Source of the DNA: BP-191 sp035940575 | GTDB taxonomy: Bacteria; Actinomycetota; Actinomycetes; BP-191 | NCBI GenBank assembly: GCA_035940575.1 | Contig: DASZER010000056.1 | Coordinates: 1-64,000, forward strand | Direction: 5' to 3' | DNA length: 64,000 nucleotides | Shown here: positions 21,737-29,810 of the stretch, in pieces | How positions within the stretch are numbered: the stretch's first letter is position 1 | Layout of the letters: each line of letters begins with the position of its first letter | The notes under the pieces: model-generated | The model's database searches: none | Seen by the model: the letters and a program-made list of their open reading frames with translations, nothing else | What the model was told of the DNA's origin: nothing | Program-made: the position numbers and the translations under genes

Positions 21737-24700
21737 TCAGGCACGGGCGTCCTCGGGTTCGCGGAGCCGTTGGGAGATCACCTGGCTGATGCCGTCGCCG
21801 CGCATGCTGACGCCGTACAGCGAGTCGGCGATCTCCATCGTCCGCTTCTGGTGCGTGATGATGACGATCTGCGACGTACCCCGGAACTCCTCGACCATGT
21901 CGAGCAGCCGGCCGAGGTTGCGGTCGTCCAGCGCCGCCTCCACCTCGTCCAGCAGGTAGAACGGCGAGGGCCGCGCCCGGAAGATCGCGAACAGCAGCGC
22001 GATCGCCGTCAGCGAACGCTCGCCGCCCGACAGCAGCGACAGGCGCTTCACCTTCTTGCCCGGCGGGCGCGCCTCGACCTCGATGCCGGTCGTGAGCAGG
22101 TCGTCGGGGTCGGTCAGGACGAGCCGCCCCTCGCCGCCGGGGAACAGCACCTGGAACACGTGCTCGAACTCCCGCGCGGTGTCCTCGAACGCGCTCCTGA
22201 ACACCTCGTGGATCCGGTCGTCGACCTCCTTCACGACCGTGAGCAGGTCGCGGCGGGTGTCCTTGAGGTCCTCGAGCTGGTTCGAGAGGTAGGCGTGCCG
22301 TTCCTCCAGCGCGCTGAACTCCTCCAGCGCGAGCGGGTTGATCTTGCCGAGCAGCGCGAGCTGGCGGTCGGCCGCGGCGGCACGACGCTCGACGGCGCCC
22401 CGGTCGTACGGCGTCGGCGTCGGGTCCTCGGCGTCGCCGGGCGGGGGAACGTCGTTGTCGGGGCCGTAGTCGGCGACGAGCGACTCGGGGTCGATGCCGT
22501 ACTCCTCGGCGCACTTCGCCTCGAGCGCCTCGATACGCAGGCGCTGCTCGGCGCGCGCCACCTCGTCGCGGTGGGCGACGTCGGTGAGCCCTTCGAGCTC
22601 GGTGGCGAGCTCCCGGCGCTTCGTACGCACCTCGGCCAGCTCGCCCTCGTGCAGCCGGCGGCCCGCCTCGACCAGGCCGCGCTCGTCGGCCGCCTGCGCC
22701 AGCGAGACGTCGAGGCGGCGCAACGCGTCCGTGGCCGCCTCGGCGACGGCGGCCGCGACGATCGCGCCGCGCGCGCGGGACTCGCGCAGCGCGGCGAGGC
22801 GCTCGCGGCTGGCGCGCTCGGCCTGCGCGGCGCGTTCGAGGCCGTCGGCGCGCGACCCGAGAGCGCGTACGCGCTCCTCGGCCGCGACGACGCCGAGGCG
22901 CACCTCGACCTCCACGCCGCGCGCGGCGGCGAGCCCGGTCGCGACCTCGTCGCGGGCTGTCGTGTCGGGCTCGACGTCGAGGGGCGCGGCCTGCGCCTCG
23001 GCGAGCCGCTGCTCCAGCGCGGCCAGCGCCTCGAGGTCGGAGGCGCGGGCCGCCTCGGCGGCCTGCTGGGCGCGTTCGAGGCGGTCGGCCTCCTCCTGCG
23101 CGGCGCGCTGGCTGGACCCGAGCAGGCCGAGCTGCTCGGCGACGGCGGCCATCCGCGCGTCGGACTCGTGGAGCTGCTCGAGCGCGCGATCGAGGTCGAC
23201 CTGGAGCCGGTCGAGGTCGGTGCGCGCGCTCGACAGCGCGAACCGCAGCCGGTCCGCCGCCATCGTCGCCTCGGCGACCTTCTCGGCGGCCTCGTCGGCG
23301 GCGGCCTGGACCTCCAGGAGGCTCGGCGCGGAGGCGCCGCCACCGACCGCGCGCCAGGCGGAGAGCAGGTCGCCGTCGGTCGTGACGGCGGTGACGTCGG
23401 GGCGCGCGGCGACGAGCCCGCGGGCGGCGTCGAGGTCGGCGACGACGGCGACGCCGGCAAGGATGCGGCGTACGGCGCCGTCGAGCGCGGGCGGCGCGGT
23501 GACGAGGTCCAGGGCCCACGCGGCGCCGTCCGGCAGGTCGCCGGCCGGCCCGTCGGGCGCGTCGGCGGCGCCGCCGCCGAGCAGCGACGCGCGGCCGAGG
23601 TCGTCGTCCTTGAGGACGCCGAGCGCGCGGATCGCGGCGTCGGGGTCCTCGACCGCGACGGCGTCGGCGAGCGAGCCGAGGGCGGCGGCGATCGCGGCCT
23701 CGTTGCCCGGCGTCACGTCGAGCACGGAGGCGACGGTGCCGAGCAGGCCCGGCGGCGCGGCGTCGACGAGCGCGCCCGCGCCGTCGCGGCGCAGCAGGCT
23801 CATCTCCAGCGCCTCGCGGCGCGCGGACCAGAACGACTTCTCGCGCTCGGCCTCGCGCTCCTCCGCGACGAGCTGCTCGACGCGGATGGTGGCCTCGGTC
23901 AGGGCGGTGTTGGCGGCCTCGTACGTCTCGTCCAGGCCGTGCTCCCCGCCCTCCAGCGTGAGCACCTGCTCCTGCACGACGAGGAACTCCGCGCGCGCCC
24001 GCTCGGCGCGCATCGCGGCGTCCTGGCGCGCGGCGGCGAGACGGCCGATCTCCTCCTCGGCGGCGGCGGCGCGGGCGCGGGCGGCGTTGACCTGGCCGGT
24101 CAGCCGCGCGAGCCCCTCGCGCCTGTCGGCCTGCGCCCGGGCCGTGGCGACGAGCGCCTGCTCCTCCTGCCGCAGCCGCGCCTCCAGCGCGGCCCTGCGC
24201 TCCTCGGCCTCGCGGAGGCGTTCGCGGTCGGCGGCCAGGGCGGTCGAGACCTCGGCCTCCTCGGCGCGTACCGACGCCGCCTCCGCCTCCAGGTCCTCGG
24301 CGCTACGTCCCGGCCGCGCGTCGGCCTCGAGGTCGGTCGAGAGGTTGCGCTGCCGCTCGGCGGCCAGCTCGGCCGTGCCGCGGAAGCGCTCGCGCAGCGA
24401 CGACAGGCGGTAGTACGTCTCCTGCGCCCGCGCCAGCAACGGCGCGTCCGCCGCGAGCGCCTGCTCCAGCTCCTGCTCGCGCGCCTGCGCGGCGTGCAAC
24501 GACCGCTCGACGGCCTCGCGACGCGTACGCAGCTCCTCCTCGTCGCGCATCTCCGCGGCCATCACGGTGCGCAGGCCGAGCAGGTCGTCGGCGAGCAGGC
24601 GCAGGCGCATGTCGCGCAGCTCCGCCTGGATGACGGCGGCGCGGCGGGCGATCTCGGCCTGCCTGCCCAACGGCTTGAGCTGGCGTCGCAGCTCTGCCGT

Positions 24701-25282
24701 CAGGTCGGTGAGGCGGGTGAGGTTGGCCTGCATCGCGTCGAGCTTGCGGAGCGCCTTCTCCTTGCGCTTGCGGTGCTTGAGGACGCCCGCGGCCTCCTCG
24801 ATGAAGCCGCGCCGCTCCTCCGGCCGCGCGGCCAGCACGGCGTCGAGCTGGCCCTGGCCGACGATGACGTGCAGCTCGCGCCCGATGCCGGAGTCGGAGA
24901 GCAGCTCCTGCACGTCGAGCAGGCGGCACGGGCTGCCGTTGATGGCGTACTCGCTCTCGCCGCTGCGGAACATCAGCCGCGAGATCGTCACCTCGGTGTA
25001 GTCGATCGGCAGGGCGCCGTCGGCGTTGTCGATCGTCAGCACGACCTCGGCGCGGCCGAGCGCGGGGCGCCCGGGCGTGCCGGCGAAGATGACGTCCTCC
25101 ATCTTGCCGCCGCGCAACGCCTTCGCCCCCTGCTCGCCGAGGACCCAGGCGATGGCGTCGACGACGTTGCTCTTGCCGGAGCCGTTGGGGCCGACGACGG
25201 CCGTGATCCCGGGCTCGAACTTGAGCGTCGTCGCGGTGGCGAAGGACTTGAAGCCCTTGAGCGTGAGGCTCTTGAGGTGCAA
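21737..25282 (-). CDS. smc: chromosome segregation protein SMC
   Basis: SMC dimers with ScpA/ScpB extrude DNA loops and organise the chromosome. The 1181-residue product has the N-terminal Walker A GPNGSGKSNVVDAIAW near 32-47, two long coiled coils rich in Ala, Arg, Glu and Leu, a hinge near residues 510-660 (TVASVLDVTPGNEAAIAAALG), and the C-terminal ABC signature LSGGERSLTAIALLFAI with Walker B FYLLDEVEAALDDRN near residue 1110. Length and layout are normal. It starts with ATG. The acyP-mutM-rnc genes are upstream on the same strand and ftsY downstream. Confidence 0.98.
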   Translation of the reverse strand: MHLKSLTLKGFKSFATATTLKFEPGITAVVGPNGSGKSNVVDAIAWVLGEQGAKALRGGKMEDVIFAGTPGRPALGRAEVVLTIDNADGALPIDYTEVTISRLMFRSGESEYAINGSPCRLLDVQELLSDSGIGRELHVIVGQGQLDAVLAARPEERRGFIEEAAGVLKHRKRKEKALRKLDAMQANLTRLTDLTAELRRQLKPLGRQAEIARRAAVIQAELRDMRLRLLADDLLGLRTVMAAEMRDEEELRTRREAVERSLHAAQAREQELEQALAADAPLLARAQETYYRLSSLRERFRGTAELAAERQRNLSTDLEADARPGRSAEDLEAEAASVRAEEAEVSTALAADRERLREAEERRAALEARLRQEEQALVATARAQADRREGLARLTGQVNAARARAAAAEEEIGRLAAARQDAAMRAERARAEFLVVQEQVLTLEGGEHGLDETYEAANTALTEATIRVEQLVAEEREAEREKSFWSARREALEMSLLRRDGAGALVDAAPPGLLGTVASVLDVTPGNEAAIAAALGSLADAVAVEDPDAAIRALGVLKDDDLGRASLLGGGAADAPDGPAGDLPDGAAWALDLVTAPPALDGAVRRILAGVAVVADLDAARGLVAARPDVTAVTTDGDLLSAWRAVGGGASAPSLLEVQAAADEAAEKVAEATMAADRLRFALSSARTDLDRLQVDLDRALEQLHESDARMAAVAEQLGLLGSSQRAAQEEADRLERAQQAAEAARASDLEALAALEQRLAEAQAAPLDVEPDTTARDEVATGLAAARGVEVEVRLGVVAAEERVRALGSRADGLERAAQAERASRERLAALRESRARGAIVAAAVAEAATDALRRLDVSLAQAADERGLVEAGRRLHEGELAEVRTKRRELATELEGLTDVAHRDEVARAEQRLRIEALEAKCAEEYGIDPESLVADYGPDNDVPPPGDAEDPTPTPYDRGAVERRAAAADRQLALLGKINPLALEEFSALEERHAYLSNQLEDLKDTRRDLLTVVKEVDDRIHEVFRSAFEDTAREFEHVFQVLFPGGEGRLVLTDPDDLLTTGIEVEARPPGKKVKRLSLLSGGERSLTAIALLFAIFRARPSPFYLLDEVEAALDDRNLGRLLDMVEEFRGTSQIVIITHQKRTMEIADSLYGVSMRGDGISQVISQRLREPEDARA

Positions 25283-25346
25283 CGCGTGTCCCTACGGGGC
25301 GGACGTGGGGAAGTCCGCTGGCGAGCGTACCGCCTGGGAACGACGA

Positions 25347-25372
25347 AGGGACGCCGCGCGCGCGGCGTCCCT
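25347..25372 (-). terminator. hairpin terminator downstream of the 63-residue coiled-coil gene
   Basis: A perfect 12-bp stem (AGGGACGCCGCG with CGCGGCGTCCCT) and a 2-base centre lies 15 bases past the stop of the minus-strand small gene and 64 bases before the smc start. It should stop the small gene's transcript and leave smc to its own promoter. Confidence 0.6.
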
Positions 25373-25387
25373 CGGGTCGTGTCGGGT

Positions 25388-25579
25388 CTAGCTGTACGCG
25401 GGCTCGCGCTGCTCCAGCGAGGTGAGGTCCGGCGCGATGGCCGCCTCGAGCGCCTCGGCGGCGCGGGCCTCGGCGAGCTCGGCCTCCAGCTCCTTCACGC
25501 GGAGCTGGAGCCTGCGGACCTCCTGCGCGAGGCGGAGGTCGGGGCCGATGCCTACGTGACCCAGGAGCGCCTTGGCCAT
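25388..25579 (-). CDS. 63-residue coiled-coil protein
   Basis: A small cytosolic protein starting MAKALLGHVGIGPDLRLAQEVRRL, followed by a Leu/Glu/Ala heptad pattern (LQLRVKELEAELAEARAAEALEAA), so a short helix or coiled coil is likely. The ATG at 25579 follows a GGAGG site seven or eight bases before it. It is monocistronic, with its own terminator and a possible TTGACA promoter. Function unknown; its conservation next to smc is worth checking. Confidence 0.65.
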   Translation of the reverse strand: MAKALLGHVGIGPDLRLAQEVRRLQLRVKELEAELAEARAAEALEAAIAPDLTSLEQREPAYS

Positions 25580-25643
25580 GGTGTGTCGTCCTCCGGTGGT
25601 CTGTGGAGCCGGCTTCTCGGCCGGTCGGCGGGCGCCGCGGGGG

Positions 25644-25672
25644 CTTGTGACACCCGTTGCGCGCTCTGTCAA
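25644..25672 (-). promoter_or_regulatory. candidate promoter for the 63-residue gene
   Basis: On the minus strand a perfect TTGACA (25672 to 25667) is followed 17 bases later by CACAAG, a weak -10. It lies about 65 bases before the ATG in a 171-base gap with no gene. Confidence 0.3.
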
Positions 25673-25750
25673 CGAGGGTGACACGGCCCTCGGGACGGGT
25701 CAAGGGGCGGATTACGGACCGGTAACGGAGTTGAGCGCACCCCGCTCAGG

Positions 25751-26023
25751 TCATCTCTCCACGAACCCGGACAGACCGCCCCTCGGCTCGCTCCACCGCT
25801 CGGTCACGACGTCGACAGAGCCCGGCGTACGGCCCCCGCGCAGGTGCGCGAGCAGCGCCTCGCACGCCTCCCTCGGCCCCTCCGCGACGACCTCCACGCG
25901 GCCGTCGTCGAGGTTCGTCGCCGAGCCCGCGAGTCCCAGCTCCAACGCCCGCGCGCGCGTCCACCACCGGAACCCCACGCCCTGCACCCGCCCCCGCACC
26001 CACGCCGTCAGCCTCGCCTCCAC
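25751..26023 (-). CDS. acyP: acylphosphatase
   Basis: Acylphosphatase hydrolyses carboxyl-phosphate bonds such as acetyl phosphate. The 90-residue product has GRVQGVGFRWWTRARA near residues 10-25, with the phosphate-binding loop and catalytic Arg, and NLDDGRVEVVAEG near 39-51 with the catalytic Asn. The GTG at 26023 is chosen because it is seven bases after a -10 hexamer, which would give a leaderless mRNA; a GTG three codons upstream overlaps that hexamer. It sits between smc and mutM, a common actinobacterial position, and is divergent from an ATP-grasp gene. Confidence 0.92.
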   Translation of the reverse strand: MEARLTAWVRGRVQGVGFRWWTRARALELGLAGSATNLDDGRVEVVAEGPREACEALLAHLRGGRTPGSVDVVTERWSEPRGGLSGFVER

Positions 26024-26030
26024 GCCCGCC

Positions 26031-26040
26031 ACCCTAGGGT
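26031..26040. promoter_or_regulatory. palindromic -10 shared by acyP and the ATP-grasp gene
   Basis: ACCCTAGGGT is a perfect 10-bp palindrome, so TAGGGT reads as a -10 hexamer on both strands. Exactly seven bases separate it from the ATG at 26048 on the plus strand and from the GTG at 26023 on the minus strand. Both genes would therefore be leaderless, and neither has a ribosome-binding site. Confidence 0.55.
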
Positions 26041-26047
26041 TGTCGGC

Positions 26048-26905
26048 ATGCGCATCGCCCTCGCGACCAACGCGGACTTCCCCGACCTGTACGTCGACGA
26101 CCACCCGCTGCTCGACGCCCTCCGCGCGCTCGGCGCCGAGCCGGTGCCGAGCGTGTGGGACGACCCCTCGGTGGACTGGGCGGCGTTCGACCTCGTGGTC
26201 GTGCGCTCGGTCTGGGACTACGTCCCGCGGCGCGACGAGTTCCTGGCGTGGGCCCGGTCGGTGCCGCGGCTTGCGAACCCCGCCGACGTCCTGGAGTGGA
26301 ACACCGACAAGACCTACCTCCGCCGCCTCGGCGACGCCGGCGTGCCGGTCGTGCCCACGCGCTGGGTCTCGTCGGCCACGGCCCTGCGGGAGGTGGCCGA
26401 GGGGTGGGACGACGTCGTCGTGAAGCCGGCCGTCTCCGCCGCCGCGGTCGACACGCTGCACTGCTCCCCCGGCGACGAGGAGGGCCAGGCGCTGCTCGAC
26501 GCGATCGTCGCGGGCGGGCGGGTCGCGATGGTGCAGCCGTACGTCGACGCGGTCGAGGGCTACGGCGAGCGGTCGTTGCTGTTCGTGGAGGGGACGTTCA
26601 CCCACGCCGTGCGCCGCAACTCGGCGCTGTCGCACGAGGGCGACCGGCGCTTCGACGCGCAGGGCGTGGAGCCGACGGAGGAGGAGCTGGCCGTCGCGGC
26701 GCGCGTGCTGGCCGAGGCGGGGCCGCCGCTGCTCTACGCGCGGGTCGACCTGGTGCCGTACGCCGGCACGCCGACGCTCATGGAGCTCGAGGTGACGGAG
26801 CCGCAGCTCTTCCTGCGGTTCAGCCGCGCGGGCGCCGAGGCGCTGGCGGCCGCGGCCGTGGCGCGCGCTGGCAGCGCGGGCAGTAGTACGACGACCGGTT
26901 CATGA
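26048..26905 (+). CDS. ATP-grasp domain protein (RimK-like)
   Basis: A 285-residue cytosolic protein of the ATP-grasp superfamily. It begins RIALATNADFPDLYVDD, followed by VVVRSVWDYVPRRDEFLAW near 56-74, ADVLEWNTDKTYLRRL, the VVVKPAVSAAAVDT nucleotide-binding Lys region near 126-139, MVQPYVDAVEGYGERSLLFVEG, and metal-ligand residues in ARVDLV and LMELEVTEPQLFL. Similar proteins make peptide-like or cycloserine-type bonds or modify small molecules; the substrate here is unknown. Start chosen by the leaderless promoter. The last 28 codons overlap the convergent mutM and look non-conserved (Ser/Thr/Gly). Confidence 0.82.
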   Translation: MRIALATNADFPDLYVDDHPLLDALRALGAEPVPSVWDDPSVDWAAFDLVVVRSVWDYVPRRDEFLAWARSVPRLANPADVLEWNTDKTYLRRLGDAGVPVVPTRWVSSATALREVAEGWDDVVVKPAVSAAAVDTLHCSPGDEEGQALLDAIVAGGRVAMVQPYVDAVEGYGERSLLFVEGTFTHAVRRNSALSHEGDRRFDAQGVEPTEEELAVAARVLAEAGPPLLYARVDLVPYAGTPTLMELEVTEPQLFLRFSRAGAEALAAAAVARAGSAGSSTTTGS

Positions 26906-27698
26906 ACGCGTCGCGACGTACCGGGGTGGCACAGCGCGAGCAGGGCTCGTTCTCGCGGCCGTAGACCTCGAGGTGCCGCTGGAACAACCCGCTCACGCCC
27001 TCGGTCGAGACGTACAGCGCGTCGAACGACGTGCCGCCCGCCCGCAGCGACTCGTTCAGGACCTCGCGGATCGCCTGGAGCAGGCGGGCGACGTCGGGCC
27101 GTGTGAGCGTCGAAGTCGGGCGGTCGTAGTGCAGCCTCGTGCGCCAGAGGGACTCGTCGGCGTAGATGTTGCCGACGCCGCTGATCAGCGACTGGTCGAG
27201 CAGCGCGCGCTTGACCGTCGTCTGCCTGCGCCTGATCGCCTCCGTGAACGCCGCGTCGTCGAAGTGCTCGTCCAACGGGTCGCGCGCGATGTGCGCGATG
27301 TGGCTCGGCACGTCGTCGCCGCCGCCCGCCACGACGAACAGCCCGCCGAACGTCCGCTGGTCCACGAACCGCAGCTCGCGCCCGCCGTCGTCGAACGTCA
27401 CCCGCACCCGCAGGTGCGTCTCGTCCGGCTTGTCGGGCGGCACGACGAGGAGCTGCCCGCTCATGCCGAGGTGGCCGGTCAGCGCGTCGCCGGAGTCGAG
27501 CGGGAGCCAGAGGTACTTGCCGCGCCGGTTGGCGCTCTCGACGCGACGGCCCGTCAGCAGCGCGACGAAGTCCTCGGGCCCCGCCGCGTGGCGGCGCACG
27601 GCGCGCGGGTGGTGCACGGTGACGGTGTCGATGCGCCGGCCGGCCACGCCGCGTTCGAGGCCGAGGCGTACGACCTCCACCTCGGGGAGCTCGGGCAA
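26820..27698 (-). CDS. mutM: formamidopyrimidine-DNA glycosylase
   Basis: MutM (Fpg) removes 8-oxoguanine and nicks the backbone. The 292-residue product begins PELPEVEVV, with catalytic Pro and Glu exposed after Met removal, and has NRRGKYLWLPL with the catalytic Lys near residue 60, LTGHLGMSGQL, and the C-terminal zinc finger CSRC-x16-CPRC near 257-279. It starts with TTG, four codons of which fix the PELPE beginning. A 15-residue Pro/Arg tail after the finger is unusual and comes from reading into the convergent ATP-grasp gene (86-base overlap). It follows rnc by 4 bases. Confidence 0.96.
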   Translation of the reverse strand: MPELPEVEVVRLGLERGVAGRRIDTVTVHHPRAVRRHAAGPEDFVALLTGRRVESANRRGKYLWLPLDSGDALTGHLGMSGQLLVVPPDKPDETHLRVRVTFDDGGRELRFVDQRTFGGLFVVAGGGDDVPSHIAHIARDPLDEHFDDAAFTEAIRRRQTTVKRALLDQSLISGVGNIYADESLWRTRLHYDRPTSTLTRPDVARLLQAIREVLNESLRAGGTSFDALYVSTEGVSGLFQRHLEVYGRENEPCSRCATPVRRDAFMNRSSYYCPRCQRAPRPRPPAPRRPRG

Positions 27699-27702
27699 CG
27701 CG

Positions 27703-28443
27703 CTACCCCGGCACGCCGGGCAACGGCTCGTCGGCGCCGGGCTCCTCGGCCGTCAGCGCGGTCCACGCCGCCTCGGCCGCGCGCTGCTCGGCCTCCTTCT
27801 TGCTGCGGCCGTCGCCGCTGCCGAGCTCCGTGCCGCCGACCAGCGCGGTGGCGTTGAACCGCTTCGCGTGGTCGGGGCCGCTCTCGGTGACGGCGTACTC
27901 GGGCACGCCGAGCATCCGGTTGGCCGTCAGCTCCTGCAGGCTCGTCTTCCAGTCGAGGCTCGCGCCGCGCGTCGCGGCGTCGGCGATGAGCGGGTCGAAG
28001 AACCGGTGGATCACCTTGCTCGCGGAGCCGAGGCCGCGGTCGAGGTAGACCGCGCCGAGCAGCGCCTCGAACGTGTCCGCGAGGATCGACGCCTTGTCCC
28101 GGCCGCCGGAGAACTCCTCGCCGCGGCCGAGCAGCAGCCACTCCCCGACGCCGATGGAGCGGGCGACGTCGGCGAGGGCGTTCATGTTCACGACGCTGGC
28201 GCGCAGCTTCGCCAGGTGGCCCTCGGGCATCTCGGGGAACGACGCGTACAGGTGGTCGGTCACGACGATCGACAGCACCGCGTCGCCGAGGAACTCCAGG
28301 CGCTCGTTCGTGGGCAGGCCGCCGTTCTCGTAGGCGAACGACCGGTGCGTCAGCGCGCGCCGCAGCAGGTCGCGGTCCCGCAGCGTGACGCCGAGGGCGC
28401 GTTCGAGGTCGGTCCTCTTGGGTGTGAGGTCGGGCTGGGTCAT
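27703..28443 (-). CDS. rnc: ribonuclease III
   Basis: RNase III cleaves double-stranded RNA in rRNA precursors and mRNAs. The 246-residue product has the signature ERLEFLGDAVLS near residues 47-58, the second acidic cluster DTFEALLGAVYLD near 121-133, and a C-terminal double-stranded-RNA-binding domain (DWKTSLQELT and SKKEAEQRAAEAAW). The ATG at 28443 overlaps the acpP stop (ATGA). Gene order acpP-rnc-mutM follows. Confidence 0.96.
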   Translation of the reverse strand: MTQPDLTPKRTDLERALGVTLRDRDLLRRALTHRSFAYENGGLPTNERLEFLGDAVLSIVVTDHLYASFPEMPEGHLAKLRASVVNMNALADVARSIGVGEWLLLGRGEEFSGGRDKASILADTFEALLGAVYLDRGLGSASKVIHRFFDPLIADAATRGASLDWKTSLQELTANRMLGVPEYAVTESGPDHAKRFNATALVGGTELGSGDGRSKKEAEQRAAEAAWTALTAEEPGADEPLPGVPG

Positions 28444-28685
28444 CCGCGGCTCACGATGTAGTCGACGGCCTGGCCGACCGTGTCGATGTCGTCGAGCGCC
28501 GCGTCCTCGATCGCGAGGCCCGGCAGCGCCTCCTCGACGATCTCCGCGATCTCGACCAGCGCGATCGAGTCGCACCTGAGCTCGGTGACCAGCCGCGTGT
28601 CCCGGGTCACGCTCTCGGGCGCGACCTCCATGACCACGACGACCGCGTCGCGTACGGCCTCGAACGCCCTATCCGAAGTGATCAC
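28440..28685 (-). CDS. acpP: acyl carrier protein
   Basis: An 81-residue acidic four-helix protein. Ser40 in CDSIALVEI is the predicted 4'-phosphopantetheine site; the usual DSL is DSI here. The first and last helices are EAVRDAVVVVMEVAPESV and TVGQAVDYIVSRG. It starts with GTG overlapping the plsX stop (GTGA) and is coupled to rnc (ATGA). Next to plsX it probably carries acyl chains for phospholipid synthesis. With no fab gene nearby, it need not be the main fatty-acid ACP. Confidence 0.92.
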   Translation of the reverse strand: MITSDRAFEAVRDAVVVVMEVAPESVTRDTRLVTELRCDSIALVEIAEIVEEALPGLAIEDAALDDIDTVGQAVDYIVSRG

Positions 28686-29635
28686 GTCGCCAGCCCCGCG
28701 GCCTCGCGCCGGCGCGCCACCAGCGCGGTCAGCGTCTCGGTCAGGCGCGGCAGCAGGCCGCCGCGCACGGCGTCCGCGGCGAGGCGTACGCAGCTCGCGA
28801 CCGCGCGCGGCGAGGAGCCGCCGTGGCCGAGGACCGCGATCCCGTCGACGCCGAGCAGCAGCGCGCCGGAGTGGTCGTCGGGGTCGATCGTGGCCGCGCC
28901 GCCGAGGGCGAGCGCGGCCTCGACGCCCTTGAGGAGGACGTTGCCGGTGAAGCCGTCGGTCACCACGACGTCGGCGCGGCCGCCGAGGACGACGTCGTGG
29001 CCCTCGACGTTGCCGGCGAAGTCCACCGGCAGCGCGGCCAGGACGTCGTAGGCCGCCTTGCGGAGCTCGTCGCCCTTGTACGGCTCGGCGCCGATCGTCA
29101 GCAGGCCGACGCGCGGGGCGTCGATGCCGAGCGTGGTGGCGTAGGCGGCGCCGGTGAGCGCGAACTGCGCGAGCAGGTCGGGGCCGGCGTCGGGGTTGGC
29201 GCCGGCGTCGACGAGGACGACGGGGCCGTTCGGCGTGGGCACGACGACCGCGATCGCGGGTCTCGTGACCCCTGGGAGGCGGCCGAGCGTGAACAGCGCG
29301 GCGGCGAGGGCGGCGCCGCTGTTGCCCACGGAGACGGTGGCGTCGGCGCGGCCGTCGCGGACCAGCTTGGCGGCGACGCGTACCGTCGCGTCCCGCTTCG
29401 CGCGGACGGCGCGCGCGGGCTCCTCGTCCATCGCGACGGACTGCGTTGCGGGGATGACCTCGAACGTGCCGGGCGCGACGCCGCGCGCGGACAGCCCCTC
29501 GGCGACGACCTCTTCAGGGCCGACGAGGACGACGGACACGTCCGGGCATTCGTCGGCGAGGAGGAGGGCGCCGTCGAGGACGGCGTCCGGCGCCGCGTCG
29601 CCACCGAGCAGGTCGAGGGCGACGCGGGAGGTCAC
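28682..29635 (-). CDS. plsX: phosphate acyltransferase PlsX
   Basis: PlsX converts acyl-ACP and phosphate to acyl-phosphate, which PlsY uses for the first acylation of glycerol-3-phosphate. The 317-residue product begins RVALDLLGGDAAPDAVLDGA and has SVGNSGAALAAALFTLGRLPG near residues 101-121, VLVDAGANPDAGPDLLAQFA, NVEGHDVVLGGRADVVVTDGFTGN (written here only as landmarks NVEGHD and VTDGFTGN near 210-232), and SGALLLGVDG. The GTG at 29635 overlaps the rpmF stop (GTGA). PlsC and GpsA are encoded 13-16 kb away; PlsY is not in the window. Confidence 0.93.
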   Translation of the reverse strand: MTSRVALDLLGGDAAPDAVLDGALLLADECPDVSVVLVGPEEVVAEGLSARGVAPGTFEVIPATQSVAMDEEPARAVRAKRDATVRVAAKLVRDGRADATVSVGNSGAALAAALFTLGRLPGVTRPAIAVVVPTPNGPVVLVDAGANPDAGPDLLAQFALTGAAYATTLGIDAPRVGLLTIGAEPYKGDELRKAAYDVLAALPVDFAGNVEGHDVVLGGRADVVVTDGFTGNVLLKGVEAALALGGAATIDPDDHSGALLLGVDGIAVLGHGGSSPRAVASCVRLAADAVRGGLLPRLTETLTALVARRREAAGLAT

Positions 29636-29808
29636 CCGACCTCGACGACCTGGCGGTTGTTGTACGTACCGCAGGTGGGGCAGGCGACGTGGGGCAGCTT
29701 GGGCTGCTTGCAACGCCCGCAGGTGGAGAACGCGGGCAGGGCCGCCTTCCACTGCGAACGGCGCGAGCGCGTGTTGCTGCGCGACATCCGGCGCTTGGGG
29801 ACTGCCAC
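29632..29808 (-). CDS. rpmF: 50S ribosomal protein L32
   Basis: A 58-residue protein beginning AVPKRRMSRSNTRSRRSQW and ending with a zinc ribbon (CGRC and CPTC, residues about 30-33 and 43-46), so this is the zinc-binding form of L32. It starts with GTG at 29808, two bases after the yceD stop. The yceD-rpmF order is near-universal in bacteria. Confidence 0.96.
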   Translation of the reverse strand: MAVPKRRMSRSNTRSRRSQWKAALPAFSTCGRCKQPKLPHVACPTCGTYNNRQVVEVG

Positions 29809-29810
29809 GG

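Noticed and set aside
20406..23519. A 1037-codon minus frame joining ftsY to part of smc
   Set aside because: Only the last 393 codons are FtsY; the rest is a wrong-frame reading of smc. The ATG at 21587 gives the normal FtsY N-terminal helix.
21770..25681. A 1303-codon plus-strand open frame opposite smc
   Set aside because: It is the antisense shadow of a G+C-rich gene; it has no start signal, its composition is Arg/Glu/Ala filler, and smc is beyond doubt on the other strand.
25712..25726. TTACGGACCGGTAAC as a GlnR half-site
   Set aside because: The second half is GTAA/TTAC rather than GaAAC, there is no second pair, and the neighbouring genes are not nitrogen genes.
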